64,000 nt of DNA from Pedobacter zeae (GTDB lineage: Bacteria > Bacteroidota > Bacteroidia > Sphingobacteriales > Sphingobacteriaceae): contig NZ_JACIEF010000001.1 of the NCBI RefSeq assembly GCF_014196715.1, forward strand, positions 726,872-790,871, written 5' to 3'. The notes beneath the pieces were generated by a model, which saw nothing but the letters and a program-made list of their open reading frames with translations, made no database searches and was not told the DNA's origin. This document shows positions 16,504 through 25,610 of the stretch, piece by piece. Numbering within the stretch: position 1 is the first letter of the stretch; every line of letters starts with the position of its first letter. Position numbers and translations under genes: made by a program.

Positions 16504-17747
16504 GGATAGATTGATTGAGTTTGTATATTATTAACCAAGGGTCTCTTAGATATATTTTTTACAAGATTGTAATTGGATATTAAATGATCATTTTTATCTA
16601 TACTTTCATTATTATTACTTGCCAACTCCCAAACTCGGCCGAGCTGAGATATGCTATTATAAAAAAATAAAATTTGTTCATAGTCTGAAAGTTGTCCTCT
16701 TATTATCCGTGTATAATTCTTTTTTTCATCCGGTGAAAGTTCAGTATTGTAATGTACAAAACAAACAAGTTGATATAGATGACGATAATAGTGCCCTAGC
16801 CTAAATCGATGGCCACCGTAATACTTAATATAGTTGTCAGGATAATAAGCAGATTGATTATTATATCCATAAGCTAAGTCGTTATTTGGCGTTTCATCAT
16901 TTTCACAGTCTTCCCTTTCTTGTGCTATAGCTTCATAATTATTGAAGAATTCATTGTCTTTAATTAGAGCTTTCCATGTTTTATGATATTTCGAAGATCC
17001 AGAGGGTTTCATTCTATAAAAGTCAATAATAGCATTCACGAATGAATTTTTATACTTTGCATTTAATATTTCAATTATTTCCTCCTTTCCATTTTTTCCT
17101 ACACCAAAAAATAAGACTAAGTAACACACATCCATTTTGGCCAACAGTATATAGTCATTTATATTTCGATCAATAATAGTTTTGTTTTCCTTTAACTTAT
17201 TTAAATATTCGTTTTCGTATATATCAGAAATAGATAATTTGTAATGATTTATGTATTCGTCGAATTCTGTAAAAGCAAATTCCAATTGTTTATGGGCAAC
17301 AACGAAAAAGTGTCTTGATTTAGCTATTTTACTCTTATTTTCAATATACTCGAATTCTATTTCGCTAACATTGTCTCTGTGAATTCTCAGTAATTCGAAA
17401 AATCTGCTCTCATTTTGGCTCTTCGCAAATTCATTTGCTTGATTATTAGAACTTTCTCGTTGAGCTGTCAGCGTTTTATATAAAAGTACAATACTGATAG
17501 CGGCAACCAATGTGCCAACTACGCCACCTATAAAATCACCGACTTGTCCCGTCGCACTCATATCTAAATCTCCAATTCCATCAAAAATTTCATACCTTTT
17601 AGCTATTATTTCAAGGAAACTTATGGACAGCATAACGCAGAATGCGCAGAGTAGAAATATTAAAATAGTCTCTTCGTCGATTTTTCTTATCCATAAATAT
17701 AATGCTACCGAGATAGTAATAATTAAACAAAAAATTATGCTGTTCAT
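16500..17747 (-). CDS. AbiC-like membrane protein (putative phage abortive infection)
   Basis: 415 residues. Three transmembrane helices (about 2-20, 28-48, 75-95) lead into a long cytoplasmic domain. The motifs YGGHRFRLGHYYRHLYQ and LSDYEQILFFYN fit the putative phage abortive infection family (PF16872, AbiC-like) as I remember it. In such systems the membrane protein is the usual killer or growth-arrest effector. It is the first gene of the operon and overlaps the kinase gene by ATGA. The DNA is markedly AT-rich, suggesting horizontal transfer. Confidence 0.72.
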   Translation of the reverse strand: MNSIIFCLIITISVALYLWIRKIDEETILIFLLCAFCVMLSISFLEIIAKRYEIFDGIGDLDMSATGQVGDFIGGVVGTLVAAISIVLLYKTLTAQRESSNNQANEFAKSQNESRFFELLRIHRDNVSEIEFEYIENKSKIAKSRHFFVVAHKQLEFAFTEFDEYINHYKLSISDIYENEYLNKLKENKTIIDRNINDYILLAKMDVCYLVLFFGVGKNGKEEIIEILNAKYKNSFVNAIIDFYRMKPSGSSKYHKTWKALIKDNEFFNNYEAIAQEREDCENDETPNNDLAYGYNNQSAYYPDNYIKYYGGHRFRLGHYYRHLYQLVCFVHYNTELSPDEKKNYTRIIRGQLSDYEQILFFYNSISQLGRVWELASNNNESIDKNDHLISNYNLVKNISKRPLVNNIQTQSIYP

Positions 17748-17969
17748 TTTTGAGGAGTGTTAGTTTTCGATGTAACTCATATGCTGTATTTCACTATCTA
17801 GGTAGCGCTTTCTAATAGCAGTTGGTAATAATTATAATAGTTGAATTGAGAATAAGCAACAATAATGGTTTCATTTCTTCATTGCAATTTGATATCTATG
17901 TTTTGAAGAGTTCTATTCGCTATGCATTCAGATTAAAATTCTGTTATTTTTATAAATAATTTTACTACC

Positions 17970-18116
17970 ATGGAAAACTTAAGAAAAGGTCTTTCAGACA
18001 TGCTGTCTCTCATTGTGCCAAAAGAAAACGGCAAATACTATACTTGGGGCGAAATTGCTATTGGGGGAATAATGTTATCCTTTCTGGTTTTTACTATTTC
18101 ATTACTTCCCCGTTAG
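17970..18116 (+). CDS. 48-residue single-pass membrane microprotein
   Basis: ATG 17970 to TAG 18114-18116. The N-terminal half is charged (MENLRKGLSDMLSLIVPKEN); the C-terminal half is a clear transmembrane helix (about 27-46, EIAIGGIMLSFLVFTISLLP). It lies divergent from the defence operon, 222 nt from its start. Unknown family. It might be an accessory or inhibitor of the membrane effector, but only position suggests that. The rest of 17748-17969 shows no clear promoter. Confidence 0.5.
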   Translation: MENLRKGLSDMLSLIVPKENGKYYTWGEIAIGGIMLSFLVFTISLLPR

Positions 18117-18179
18117 GTTTTCTCAAAGGAAATGTAAATCGCTGTTCAATAAACCCCATATTTCTTAGCCGTTACAGTA

Positions 18180-18413
18180 TTATTTACTTTTCTTAAATTC
18201 TTCTACTTTACTATTACTCCAATCGCTTGGATGCAATAATTCTCTGATATCGACTCGCAAGAATTCGGCGATCCTATTTAAAGTTCCAAGTGGTGGCTGT
18301 TGTTTATTATTAACCCATCTCGATACTGTCGACTTTTTAACTTCTAGGAATTTAACTAAGTCTTTGTTACCTGCTTTTTTTTCTTTTAAAACCTCGCCAA
18401 TTCGATTGATCAT
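18180..18413 (-). CDS. XRE-family HTH regulator
   Basis: 77 residues. A Cro/CI-type helix-turn-helix covers most of the protein (NKDLVKFLEVKKSTVSRWVN), followed by a short Lys-rich tail. No effector domain, so DNA occupancy probably depends on its concentration. A palindrome overlapping the divergent promoter lies 16-42 nt upstream, as expected for an autoregulated regulator. It may control the neighbouring non-coding transcript, the defence operon, or both. Confidence 0.8.
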   Translation of the reverse strand: MINRIGEVLKEKKAGNKDLVKFLEVKKSTVSRWVNNKQQPPLGTLNRIAEFLRVDIRELLHPSDWSNSKVEEFKKSK

Positions 18414-18428
18414 AAAATTATTTAAATA

Positions 18429-18455
18429 AAAAGTTGCTTTTATTAATCAACTTTT
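18429..18455. promoter_or_regulatory. Palindromic operator upstream of the XRE gene
   Basis: Perfect 8-bp arms AAAAGTTG (18429-18436) and CAACTTTT (18448-18455), with an 11-nt centre. Centre spacing places the arms about two helical turns apart. It overlaps the -33 element of the rightward promoter. Confidence 0.6.
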
Positions 18456-18464
18456 ATATATTTG
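18434..18464 (+). promoter_or_regulatory. Rightward promoter of Bacteroidota type
   Basis: TTG (18434-18436), a 20-nt spacer, then TATATTTG (18457-18464), a full TAnnTTTG match. It would start a transcript near 18471 into a region without a long ORF but with dense base-pairing potential. Confidence 0.55.
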
Positions 18465-18470
18465 TTATCA

Positions 18471-18760
18471 GTTATTTATAGCGACAAATTGAGTTGGGGA
18501 TAACCTGGCTTTAACGATGTCACTCATGAACGAAAACCGTCAAACTTTCTGCATGAGCCGACCGTGAGTTCGCCGTATCTATTGGATTTTGTTATCTTCG
18601 TGATACCTTATATTCAATAGGGCGGACTTCATGTTAGTCTTTTGCAGAACTCAAGCTTCGGCTTGAGCGGTTCTTGACGGTACCACGTTCAAAAGCATTG
18701 GAGTCCGCCTTATTGATTTCTCACCAATCTGGTTTCCTTTTGCTTTTGGGGTACATCGTT
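18471..18760 (+). ncRNA. Putative structured non-coding RNA or leader
   Basis: Several long complementarities: CAATAGGGCGGACT (18615-18628) with AGTCCGCCTTATTG (18702-18715, one G-U); ACCGTCAA (18536-18543) with TTGACGGT (18674-18681), extended by GAACG (18528-18532) with CGTTC (18686-18690); CTTTTG (18639-18644) with CAAAAG (18690-18695); and a hairpin CTCAAGC-TTCG-GCTTGAG (18650-18667). Some helices exclude each other, so two folds are possible. No known RNA class recognised. A 16-codon ORF (18517-18567) overlaps the 5' part. A promoter lies just upstream. Confidence 0.45.
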
Positions 18761-18779
18761 TTACATAAAACTACCGTTT

Positions 18780-18887
18780 ATGAAAACGAACAAATTAACC
18801 GCCATCAATTGTGATCACTTCGGGGAAGTGGTAAAAGATTATTCCCTACAACTCTTGTTAAAGAACGTTATTTGTTCTCCATCGTAG
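18780..18887 (+). CDS. 35-residue ORF, doubtful
   Basis: ATG 18780 to TAG 18885-18887, product beginning MKTNKLTAINCDHFGEVVKD. It could be a short leader peptide or a truncated remnant. The following 300 bases (18888-19186) contain a weak hairpin (AGCCCTT with AAGGGTGCT, about 18986-19019) and no other gene that I can support. Confidence 0.25.
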   Translation: MKTNKLTAINCDHFGEVVKDYSLQLLLKNVICSPS

Positions 18888-19186
18888 TGCAGGCCAGCAT
18901 TACCAGGTATAAAATAGCCCGAAAGAGCAGAGGCTAGGTGTGATGAGAGCGCACAAAGTCCCCGGTGGGTTAATTTAGCTTGGTACCAGCCCTTAATTGC
19001 TTTTTAGGCAAGGGTGCTACAATGGTGTTTCGCAATCACAAGGTAAGCATCTTTTTCCTCATTCGCAATACGGTTTCCCGTAGCTGCCTCTTTGAGGCGG
19101 GGGGCTGGTTTTTGCCTTTTTTTTTAACGCAATGGCAGGCATTTCGCCGCTAAGCCATTTTTCAGCTAAAATTTTAATCCTGTACC

Positions 19187-19468
19187 ATGAAACCTCACCA
19201 TCGTTACCTGCCGCTTTTTTTTCTTTGCTGGGCTTTTCTGTATAGCCCCATTGCGGTACTGAGCGTTTGGCCGGTGGGCAGTAACGCGCCAAAGCCAGCG
19301 GTAAGGCAGGCATCACAGCATACAGCCGGGGAGAAGCCAGTGCCTGATGATTTTACCTGTTTCTGTACGGTTTACGGCAGGGCGGCCTGGGGTTTAAATT
19401 GTAATGTGAATTTTATGGCACCTTTTTATTTAACCGATAAGGCGGAGGCGGGTTATGAAATTAAGTAA
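19187..19468 (+). CDS. Small secreted protein, unknown
   Basis: 93 residues with a signal-peptide-like start (MKPHHRYLPLFFLCWAFLYS) and several Cys after it (C78-like cluster FTCFCTVYG and LNCNVN). It is the likelier reading of this stretch than the antisense frame because of the signal-like N-terminus and its direction towards the TlpA-SusC-SusD operon. No family recognised. The 180 bases after it show no gene. Confidence 0.4.
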   Translation: MKPHHRYLPLFFLCWAFLYSPIAVLSVWPVGSNAPKPAVRQASQHTAGEKPVPDDFTCFCTVYGRAAWGLNCNVNFMAPFYLTDKAEAGYEIK

Positions 19469-19648
19469 CTATTACCCTTTTAACAGGCTGTATGCCTTAA
19501 AGCCGAAAAACCCGGTATAGTGGTTGGGCGGTGCAGGGGCTGTTGAAAGGGTTTTTATTGAGGCAGTACCAATTTGGTTCCCTGCATTTTGTTCCTTTTT
19601 TCCGATCGAACGATCGGGATTTTCTTAATCAACTTAACCAAAATTTCT

Positions 19649-21010
19649 ATGAACCAAACCACGATGGCGATCGTAAAGGGGAGGCTACGCCCCGGTTTTT
19701 ACGATCGGCTTTTAAACATATTGCTATTTTTTTTGCTGTTTACGGCCCTAACCGCAAATAGGGTTGCCGCACAGGGAACGAGGCCAGCCAGCGGGATTAC
19801 CGTTGGCCAGGCCGTTCCTGCCGGGGTGTGGGCGTACCCTAACCACGCTTTTTTAACCGATAGCCTTGCCAGCCCAATAAGGCTCAATGCTTACCGGGGC
19901 AAACTGATCTTGCTCGATTTTTGGGCCACTTACTGTGTGCCCTGTATTGCCAGTTTCCCGAAAATGAAAAGCCTGCAGCAGCAATACCAGCACGATCTGC
20001 AGATCATCCTGGTAAATAACGAACCTCTTGCCAGGGCAAGCGCATTTCTGCAGAAAAGAAAGAATGAGCATGGCGAGGCCTTTACCGCTATTGTGGCCGA
20101 TACACTGCTGAACCGCACTTTCCCGCACCGCACCATACCGCATTATGTATGGATCGGGAGAGATGGTAGGGTACTGGCCATTACCGGCGAAGAAGAACTG
20201 GAAGAAGCGAAATTGTTGCAGGCACTGCAGGGAGAGGGTAGCGCCTTCACCAACAAAAAGAATATCGACCCGGCTTTGCCTTTATTCAGTTCGGCCGATT
20301 TCCCAACTGAAGGTTTGCAAAAGTACAGCCTGTTAACCCAGGGGCGGGTATCTGGCCTGGCCAGCGGCACACAGTTCCGTAAAGCTAAATCGGGTGCGTT
20401 GGTAGGGCGTGCCTTTACCAATACCGGTTTTTTTAGCCTGTACAGCACCATAGCCAGGCAGCTGCAACGGGCTTTGGGGTGGCGCTTTTCAGATCAACAG
20501 ATCAGGTATGCGGGCGCTAGCGAGGCAGGCTTTTTACAGGATACATACAATTACGAATTTGTGGTACCCGAACGCTTTTCGGCCCAGTTATACTCCATGA
20601 TGCTCCATGACCTGAATACCTACTCGCCCTATGTGGCCACTTTTAAAACCGAAAAAACCAACTGCCTTATACTGGAGCGTTACAGTACCGCAGGTACGCC
20701 TTTAAATCACGATGGTGATGAAAGTTTGGTAAAAGGTGCAGGCCAGCAGGGGGCATTAAACTTAAAAAATGTTCCGGTTGATGCACTGGCCGATCGGCTC
20801 GAAAACCTGACGTGGAACAGCCTACCGGTAATGAACCACACCGACATCAGCGAACGGATATCGGTCAGGATCAGCAGAACGGGCAACCTGCAGGAGGTAA
20901 ATGCCGGGCTTGGGCCTTATGGCCTGCGCCTGCGGCCGGCGAAGAAAAAAATAATGATAATGTTGATCAGCGACCAGGCAACTAAACCAACTTTATACAA
21001 ACCGCGATGA
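19649..21010 (+). CDS. TlpA-like thioredoxin fused to DUF3738
   Basis: 453 residues from ATG 19649 (chosen because it directly precedes a signal peptide, RLLNILLFFLLFTALTANRVAAQ region, while the longer frame starts in a poor context). A thioredoxin fold carries the redox motif CVPC (WATYCVPCIASFP). The C-terminal ~200 residues (from about LYSTIARQLQRALGWRF to the end) look like DUF3738, a periplasmic domain of soil bacteria. It should act in the periplasm as a disulfide reductase or redox sensor. Its stop overlaps the SusC start by 4 nt, so it is co-translated with the transporter. Confidence 0.75.
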   Translation: MNQTTMAIVKGRLRPGFYDRLLNILLFFLLFTALTANRVAAQGTRPASGITVGQAVPAGVWAYPNHAFLTDSLASPIRLNAYRGKLILLDFWATYCVPCIASFPKMKSLQQQYQHDLQIILVNNEPLARASAFLQKRKNEHGEAFTAIVADTLLNRTFPHRTIPHYVWIGRDGRVLAITGEEELEEAKLLQALQGEGSAFTNKKNIDPALPLFSSADFPTEGLQKYSLLTQGRVSGLASGTQFRKAKSGALVGRAFTNTGFFSLYSTIARQLQRALGWRFSDQQIRYAGASEAGFLQDTYNYEFVVPERFSAQLYSMMLHDLNTYSPYVATFKTEKTNCLILERYSTAGTPLNHDGDESLVKGAGQQGALNLKNVPVDALADRLENLTWNSLPVMNHTDISERISVRISRTGNLQEVNAGLGPYGLRLRPAKKKIMIMLISDQATKPTLYKPR

Positions 21011-24000
21011 GAAATATATACTTTACAATCTTATTGATAAGCTGCTGCCCGCTATTGGCTTTGGGGCAACTCAGCTTTAGCGGTACAACATTAAGCGCTG
21101 CTGATAGTACTGCCGTTTTATCAAATATCGAGCTTATAGGGGCCGATGGTAAGGCACATAAAACCCAAACGGATGCCAAGGGCAGGTTTTCGCTTATGTT
21201 GCCTGCCGGTACTTACCGTTTTATGGCTAGTGCGGTGGGCTTTAAAACCTATTCCATTGCAATTACTATCCCTTTAGCAAAAACATTTGTGGCCAGCTTA
21301 CTCCCGGCCGATAACCAGTTGAACGAGGTAACGGTAAGCACCGGTTACCAGGTGCTGGATCGCACCCGGGCCACCGGGTCGTTTGATCGGCTGGATAAAG
21401 CCAGGCTCGATCAGCAGGTGGGCAAAAACATCCTCGACAGGTTGGAGGCCATTGGCAACGGGCTCACTTTCGATAGAAGTACCTCGGCAACAGGTAAGTT
21501 TTCGATACGTGGCACGAGCACCATCCGCGGGCCGCGCGATCCGCTCATCGTGGTGGATGATTTCCCCTATGCAGGCGATATGGCCAATATCAACCCCGAA
21601 GAGGTAGAAAGCATTACCGTTTTAAAAGATGCTGCGGCCGCATCGATATGGGGCACCCGTGCGGGGAATGGCGTGGTAGTAATTACCACCAAAAAAGGCA
21701 AAAAGAATACGCCATTTTCCGCCAGCTTTTCGGCTAGTATAGGCGCAGTGCAAAAGCCCAATCTGCGGTATGAGCAACGCATTTCATCAGCCGATGCATT
21801 GGAGGTAGAACAGTTTTTATACGGCAAGGGCTATTATACCAGCCTGATCAATTCTACACAGAAACCTGCCTTAACGCCTTTTGTAGAGCTGCTGATTTTG
21901 AATGCTGCGGGCCAACTATCAGATGCCGATCTGTTACAGGCCAAGGCAGGCTTTGCCGCGCACGACGTTTACGACGATTTTAACCGTTATGTGTATCAAA
22001 CTGGGCTTAACCAGCAATACGCCCTCGCGCTATCGGGCGGGAGCGAAAAGCATGCCTGGCTCATTTCGTCAGGTTATAACCATAATACAGATAACCTGGA
22101 TGGGCAGAATGCCAGGCAGAACCTGAGGCTGAGCAACAGTTTAACGTTGCTGCGCAACCTGAATTTGAATACGGTGTTCAGTTATACGGGCGGCAAAGTT
22201 ACGGCGGGCCGGCCGGGCATTGGCGGCATAACGAGCACATCGTCTCTCTATCCTTACGCGGCTTTTGCCGATGCTGCTGGTAACCCTTTGCCCATTACCA
22301 AAAATTACCGGGCAGCCTACCTGGCTTCGCCAGCGGTAGCGCAGCTGTTAGATTGGTCGTATTATCCGCTGTTGGATGATCAATACACCGATAATGTAAC
22401 CAGGCTTACCGACCTCGTGGCCGGTTTCGACCTGGCTTATCAACTGCCACTGGGTTTTAAAGCATCGCTTAAATACAATATAGAAGAGCAGCGTACCAAC
22501 CGGGAAATTTTACAGGCTTTAGGCAGCTATTATACCCGTAACCTGATTAACAGTTTTGCCCAGGTGGGTATAGGCGGGGCGGTAAGCTACCCTATACCGG
22601 TAGGTGCCATTTTAGACAGAAACGAGGCGCGGTTGCGATTTGAACAGTACCGCGGCCAGCTCGATTTTAACCGGGCATGGGCGGCGCACCGGCTCGATGC
22701 TTTGCTTGGGCTGGAGTGGAGGAAAGCCCGGTCTACCGGGGCATCGGGCAGGATGTACGGTTTGGATACCGATAAACTCACCACCGGGCAGGTAGATTAT
22801 ACGCGTACGTTCCCCAATTCGGTTACCGGGAGCGCCGCCTATATACCCGATGGTAATGGTTTAAGCCAGTCGGCCAATAACTATTTCTCGCAATTCGTTA
22901 ATGTGGCCTATACTTTAAACAATACCTATACGCTATCGGCCAGTGCCCGGGCCGATGCGTCTAATCTCTTCGGCATAGCCACCAACAATAAATGGAAACC
23001 TTTATGGAGCGTAGGCCTGGGCTGGGATATTTCCAAAATGCCTTTTTTTAACGTAGGTTTTGTAGACCAGCTGAAACTGCGATCAACCCTGGGTTTTAGC
23101 GGCAATGCCGATCCGTCTATGAGTGGGGTAAATACCATCCGTTACCAGGTAAATTCGCCTTATACATTATCGCCATATGCCATTTTCGATAAATATGCCA
23201 ACCCCGGGCTGCGCTGGGAAACGGTAAGGATGCTGAACGTGGGGCTCGATTTTAGTTTGTTTAAAGCCAGGCTATCGGGCAGTGTAGAGTATTATCAAAA
23301 ACATGCTTCAGATCTGTTTGGCGTTTACCCCATCGATTATACCACCGGGGTAGGCACTACGGTATTACGCAACGTTGCCGAAATTGAAGGGAACGGTTTA
23401 GACCTGCAACTGAATGCCACGAACCTGCAGGGCAGCTTTACCTGGGGCACCACGCTTAACCTTTCGGTGTATAAAGATAAAGTGGTTAAATATTACCTGC
23501 CATCGGTACAGGGAAGCAATTTTTTACAGGCTGATGCGGTGGTATCGGGCGTGGAAGGATTGCCGGTATATTCCATTTTTTCGTACCGCTGGGCAGGGCT
23601 CGATGGGACAACGGGCGAACCCATGGGTTTTTTAAACGGCCAGCCGAGCAAGGCCTATAGCAGTATCATCAGCAGCACTAAACTGCCTGACCTGGTATTT
23701 CATGGTTCGGCGCTGCCACGCTATTTCGGCAACATGGTAAACGATTTCGGGTATAAAGGTTTTATGCTGTCGGTAGCACTCAGTTTTAAGTTGGGTTATT
23801 ATTTCAGGCGCAAGGGGATTGATTACAGCAGCCTGTTTGCCAGCGGTAGGGGCCATGCCGATTATAGTAACCGCTGGAAAGCCCCGGGTGATGAGCAATT
23901 TACCCAGGTGCCTTCAATGCCCTATCCGGTTTCGGGCAGCAGGGAGTCTTTTTACCGCTTTGCTGAGGTACTGATTGATAAGGGCGACCATATCCGCATA

Positions 24001-24204
24001 CAATACATTAACCTGGATTACGCTTTTCAAAAATCCCTGACAAAAAAGATCAGTTTAAAAACACTCCACCTGTTTGCCAACCTGGCTAATGTAGGGATCA
24101 TTTACAGGGCAAATAAACATCACCTCGACCCTGAATATGTAACCAGCGGCTTTAACTTACCGCCGGGCCAAACCTTGGCTTTCGGCTTAAGGGCAGGCCT
24201 TTAA
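21007..24204 (+). CDS. SusC/RagA-family TonB-linked outer membrane transporter
   Basis: 1065 residues. Signal peptide (about 1-20, ILLISCCPLLALGQ), a carboxypeptidase-regulatory-like beta domain (about 22-100), a TonB plug with the family hallmark VLKDAAAASIWGTRAGNGVV near residue 205-225, and a 22-strand barrel ending in an aromatic/Leu terminus (AFGLRAGL). It imports large ligands bound by the downstream SusD lipoprotein, energised by TonB. No glycoside hydrolase is nearby, so the ligand may be peptide or protein rather than glycan; that is inference from the thioredoxin neighbour. Confidence 0.92.
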   Translation: MRNIYFTILLISCCPLLALGQLSFSGTTLSAADSTAVLSNIELIGADGKAHKTQTDAKGRFSLMLPAGTYRFMASAVGFKTYSIAITIPLAKTFVASLLPADNQLNEVTVSTGYQVLDRTRATGSFDRLDKARLDQQVGKNILDRLEAIGNGLTFDRSTSATGKFSIRGTSTIRGPRDPLIVVDDFPYAGDMANINPEEVESITVLKDAAAASIWGTRAGNGVVVITTKKGKKNTPFSASFSASIGAVQKPNLRYEQRISSADALEVEQFLYGKGYYTSLINSTQKPALTPFVELLILNAAGQLSDADLLQAKAGFAAHDVYDDFNRYVYQTGLNQQYALALSGGSEKHAWLISSGYNHNTDNLDGQNARQNLRLSNSLTLLRNLNLNTVFSYTGGKVTAGRPGIGGITSTSSLYPYAAFADAAGNPLPITKNYRAAYLASPAVAQLLDWSYYPLLDDQYTDNVTRLTDLVAGFDLAYQLPLGFKASLKYNIEEQRTNREILQALGSYYTRNLINSFAQVGIGGAVSYPIPVGAILDRNEARLRFEQYRGQLDFNRAWAAHRLDALLGLEWRKARSTGASGRMYGLDTDKLTTGQVDYTRTFPNSVTGSAAYIPDGNGLSQSANNYFSQFVNVAYTLNNTYTLSASARADASNLFGIATNNKWKPLWSVGLGWDISKMPFFNVGFVDQLKLRSTLGFSGNADPSMSGVNTIRYQVNSPYTLSPYAIFDKYANPGLRWETVRMLNVGLDFSLFKARLSGSVEYYQKHASDLFGVYPIDYTTGVGTTVLRNVAEIEGNGLDLQLNATNLQGSFTWGTTLNLSVYKDKVVKYYLPSVQGSNFLQADAVVSGVEGLPVYSIFSYRWAGLDGTTGEPMGFLNGQPSKAYSSIISSTKLPDLVFHGSALPRYFGNMVNDFGYKGFMLSVALSFKLGYYFRRKGIDYSSLFASGRGHADYSNRWKAPGDEQFTQVPSMPYPVSGSRESFYRFAEVLIDKGDHIRIQYINLDYAFQKSLTKKISLKTLHLFANLANVGIIYRANKHHLDPEYVTSGFNLPPGQTLAFGLRAGL

Positions 24205-24213
24205 AAAAAAATT

Positions 24214-25572
24214 ATGATGATAAAAAAGAGAAAACATTTTAACTATTGGCTATTGCTGGCTGCTTTTGCTGTTGGGATAGCGGGCTGCCAGCAGCTTTTG
24301 GATGAAAAACCCGATCAGCGGCTGGTGGTGCCCTCAACCCTGGGCGATTTTCAGGCCCTGATGGATAATTTCGGGGTGCTCAGCGCGAACGACCTGATCT
24401 CGGCAGAAATCTCGGCCGATGATTATTACCTTACCGATGCCGATCTTGCTGCCTTGCCAGGTGAGTATGAGCGCAGGATGTACAGCTGGCAAAAAGATAA
24501 TTTGTTTGAACCGGGAAGTAACGATTGGGCTTACCTGTACAAAGCAGTATATGCCTGTAATGCGGTATTGGAGGGTTTGGAAGCATCAACCCTAACCAGG
24601 GATGCCGCCTTTAACAATGTAAAAGGGCAGGCGCTGGTATACCGGGCCAAATGCTTTTTGCAGGGGATGGGCCTTTGGGCTAAGGCTTACCAGGTTTCTT
24701 CGCCTGCTGATCTGGGGATCCCGCTACGCCCACAAGCCGATTTTAATACCCCATCAACCAGGGCCACTGTGCACGAGGGGTACCACAAGGTACTAAGCGA
24801 TTTAAAAGCAGCGGTACCGCTTTTGCCCGAAAAGGCATTAAGTGCCACGAGGCCATCAAAGGCCAGTGCCTATGGGCTTTTGGCACGTACCCTCTTGTAC
24901 ATGGGCAATTATGAGGCGGCCGAAAGTTATGCCGATTCCTGCCTGCGGATTAATGCGGCACTTTTGGATTACAATAAACTCAATGCAGCCGACCGCTATC
25001 CGGTGGCGCTTTTTAACCCTGAAGTGATTTTTGCCACCTTTGTGCCGCCTGCAACCATTGTAAGCAGCACCAGGGCAAAAATTGTTCCCGGGCTTTTATC
25101 AGGCTACCAGGCTGATGATTTAAGGAAGCCGGTTTTTTATTTACAGAACGGCGGCGCTTATTATTTTAAAGGCACCTATTTCCAGCCCGCGCTTTTTTTC
25201 GGATTGGCCACTGATGAAATGTACCTCACCCTGGCCGAGTGCCAGGTGCGAAACGGAAAAGTAGAGGCAGGCATGCAGACGCTGAACAGGCTTTTGTTAG
25301 CCAGGTTTAAAACCGGAACATTTGTACCTTTGGCGGCCGCCAACAAAGCCACGGCGCTGAACATGGTGTTAAACGAAAGGAGGAAGGAATTGGTAATGAG
25401 GGGGCTGAGGTGGATAGATGTTAAGCGGCTGAATGCTGATGGCCAGGGTATAGTGCTTACCCGTACCATAGCCGGAACCGTTTATACTTTGGAACCAAAC
25501 GATAAGCGTTACGCGCTGCCGCTGCCCGAAGATATTATTGCCCTGACCGGCATGCCACAGAATGAACGGTAA
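24214..25572 (+). CDS. SusD/RagB-family outer membrane lipoprotein
   Basis: 452 residues. Lipoprotein signal with the lipid-attachment Cys in IAGCQQLL (about residue 25), followed by the SusD N-terminal pattern (LDEKPDQRLVVPSTLGDFQA) and the C-terminal SusD region with the RRKELVMRGLRWIDVKRLN signature. It covers the SusC pore on the cell surface and captures ligand. It starts 10 nt after SusC. Somewhat short for the family (usually 480-600). Confidence 0.9.
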   Translation: MMIKKRKHFNYWLLLAAFAVGIAGCQQLLDEKPDQRLVVPSTLGDFQALMDNFGVLSANDLISAEISADDYYLTDADLAALPGEYERRMYSWQKDNLFEPGSNDWAYLYKAVYACNAVLEGLEASTLTRDAAFNNVKGQALVYRAKCFLQGMGLWAKAYQVSSPADLGIPLRPQADFNTPSTRATVHEGYHKVLSDLKAAVPLLPEKALSATRPSKASAYGLLARTLLYMGNYEAAESYADSCLRINAALLDYNKLNAADRYPVALFNPEVIFATFVPPATIVSSTRAKIVPGLLSGYQADDLRKPVFYLQNGGAYYFKGTYFQPALFFGLATDEMYLTLAECQVRNGKVEAGMQTLNRLLLARFKTGTFVPLAAANKATALNMVLNERRKELVMRGLRWIDVKRLNADGQGIVLTRTIAGTVYTLEPNDKRYALPLPEDIIALTGMPQNER

Positions 25573-25607
25573 AACAAAGGCCCGGTTAATTTCACCAGGC
25601 CCTTGTT
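25573..25607. terminator. Bidirectional terminator hairpin
   Basis: Interrupted inverted repeat AACAAAGGCCCGGT / ACCAGGCCCTTGTT with two mismatches, between the convergent SusD (+) and DUF6520 (-) genes, flanked by A/T tracts on both sides. Confidence 0.6.
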
Positions 25608-25610
25608 TAT

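Noticed and set aside
18471..18760. tmRNA, 6S RNA or signal recognition particle RNA
   Set aside because: The hallmark sequences (tRNA-like ends with CCA, SRP GGAA/Alu motif, 6S central bubble) are not visible.
18471..18760. Retron non-coding RNA
   Set aside because: No reverse transcriptase gene is found in the window near this site.
19059..19316. 85-residue minus-strand ORF
   Set aside because: Opposes the reading with a signal-peptide start and has no family-like features; the two cannot both be real.
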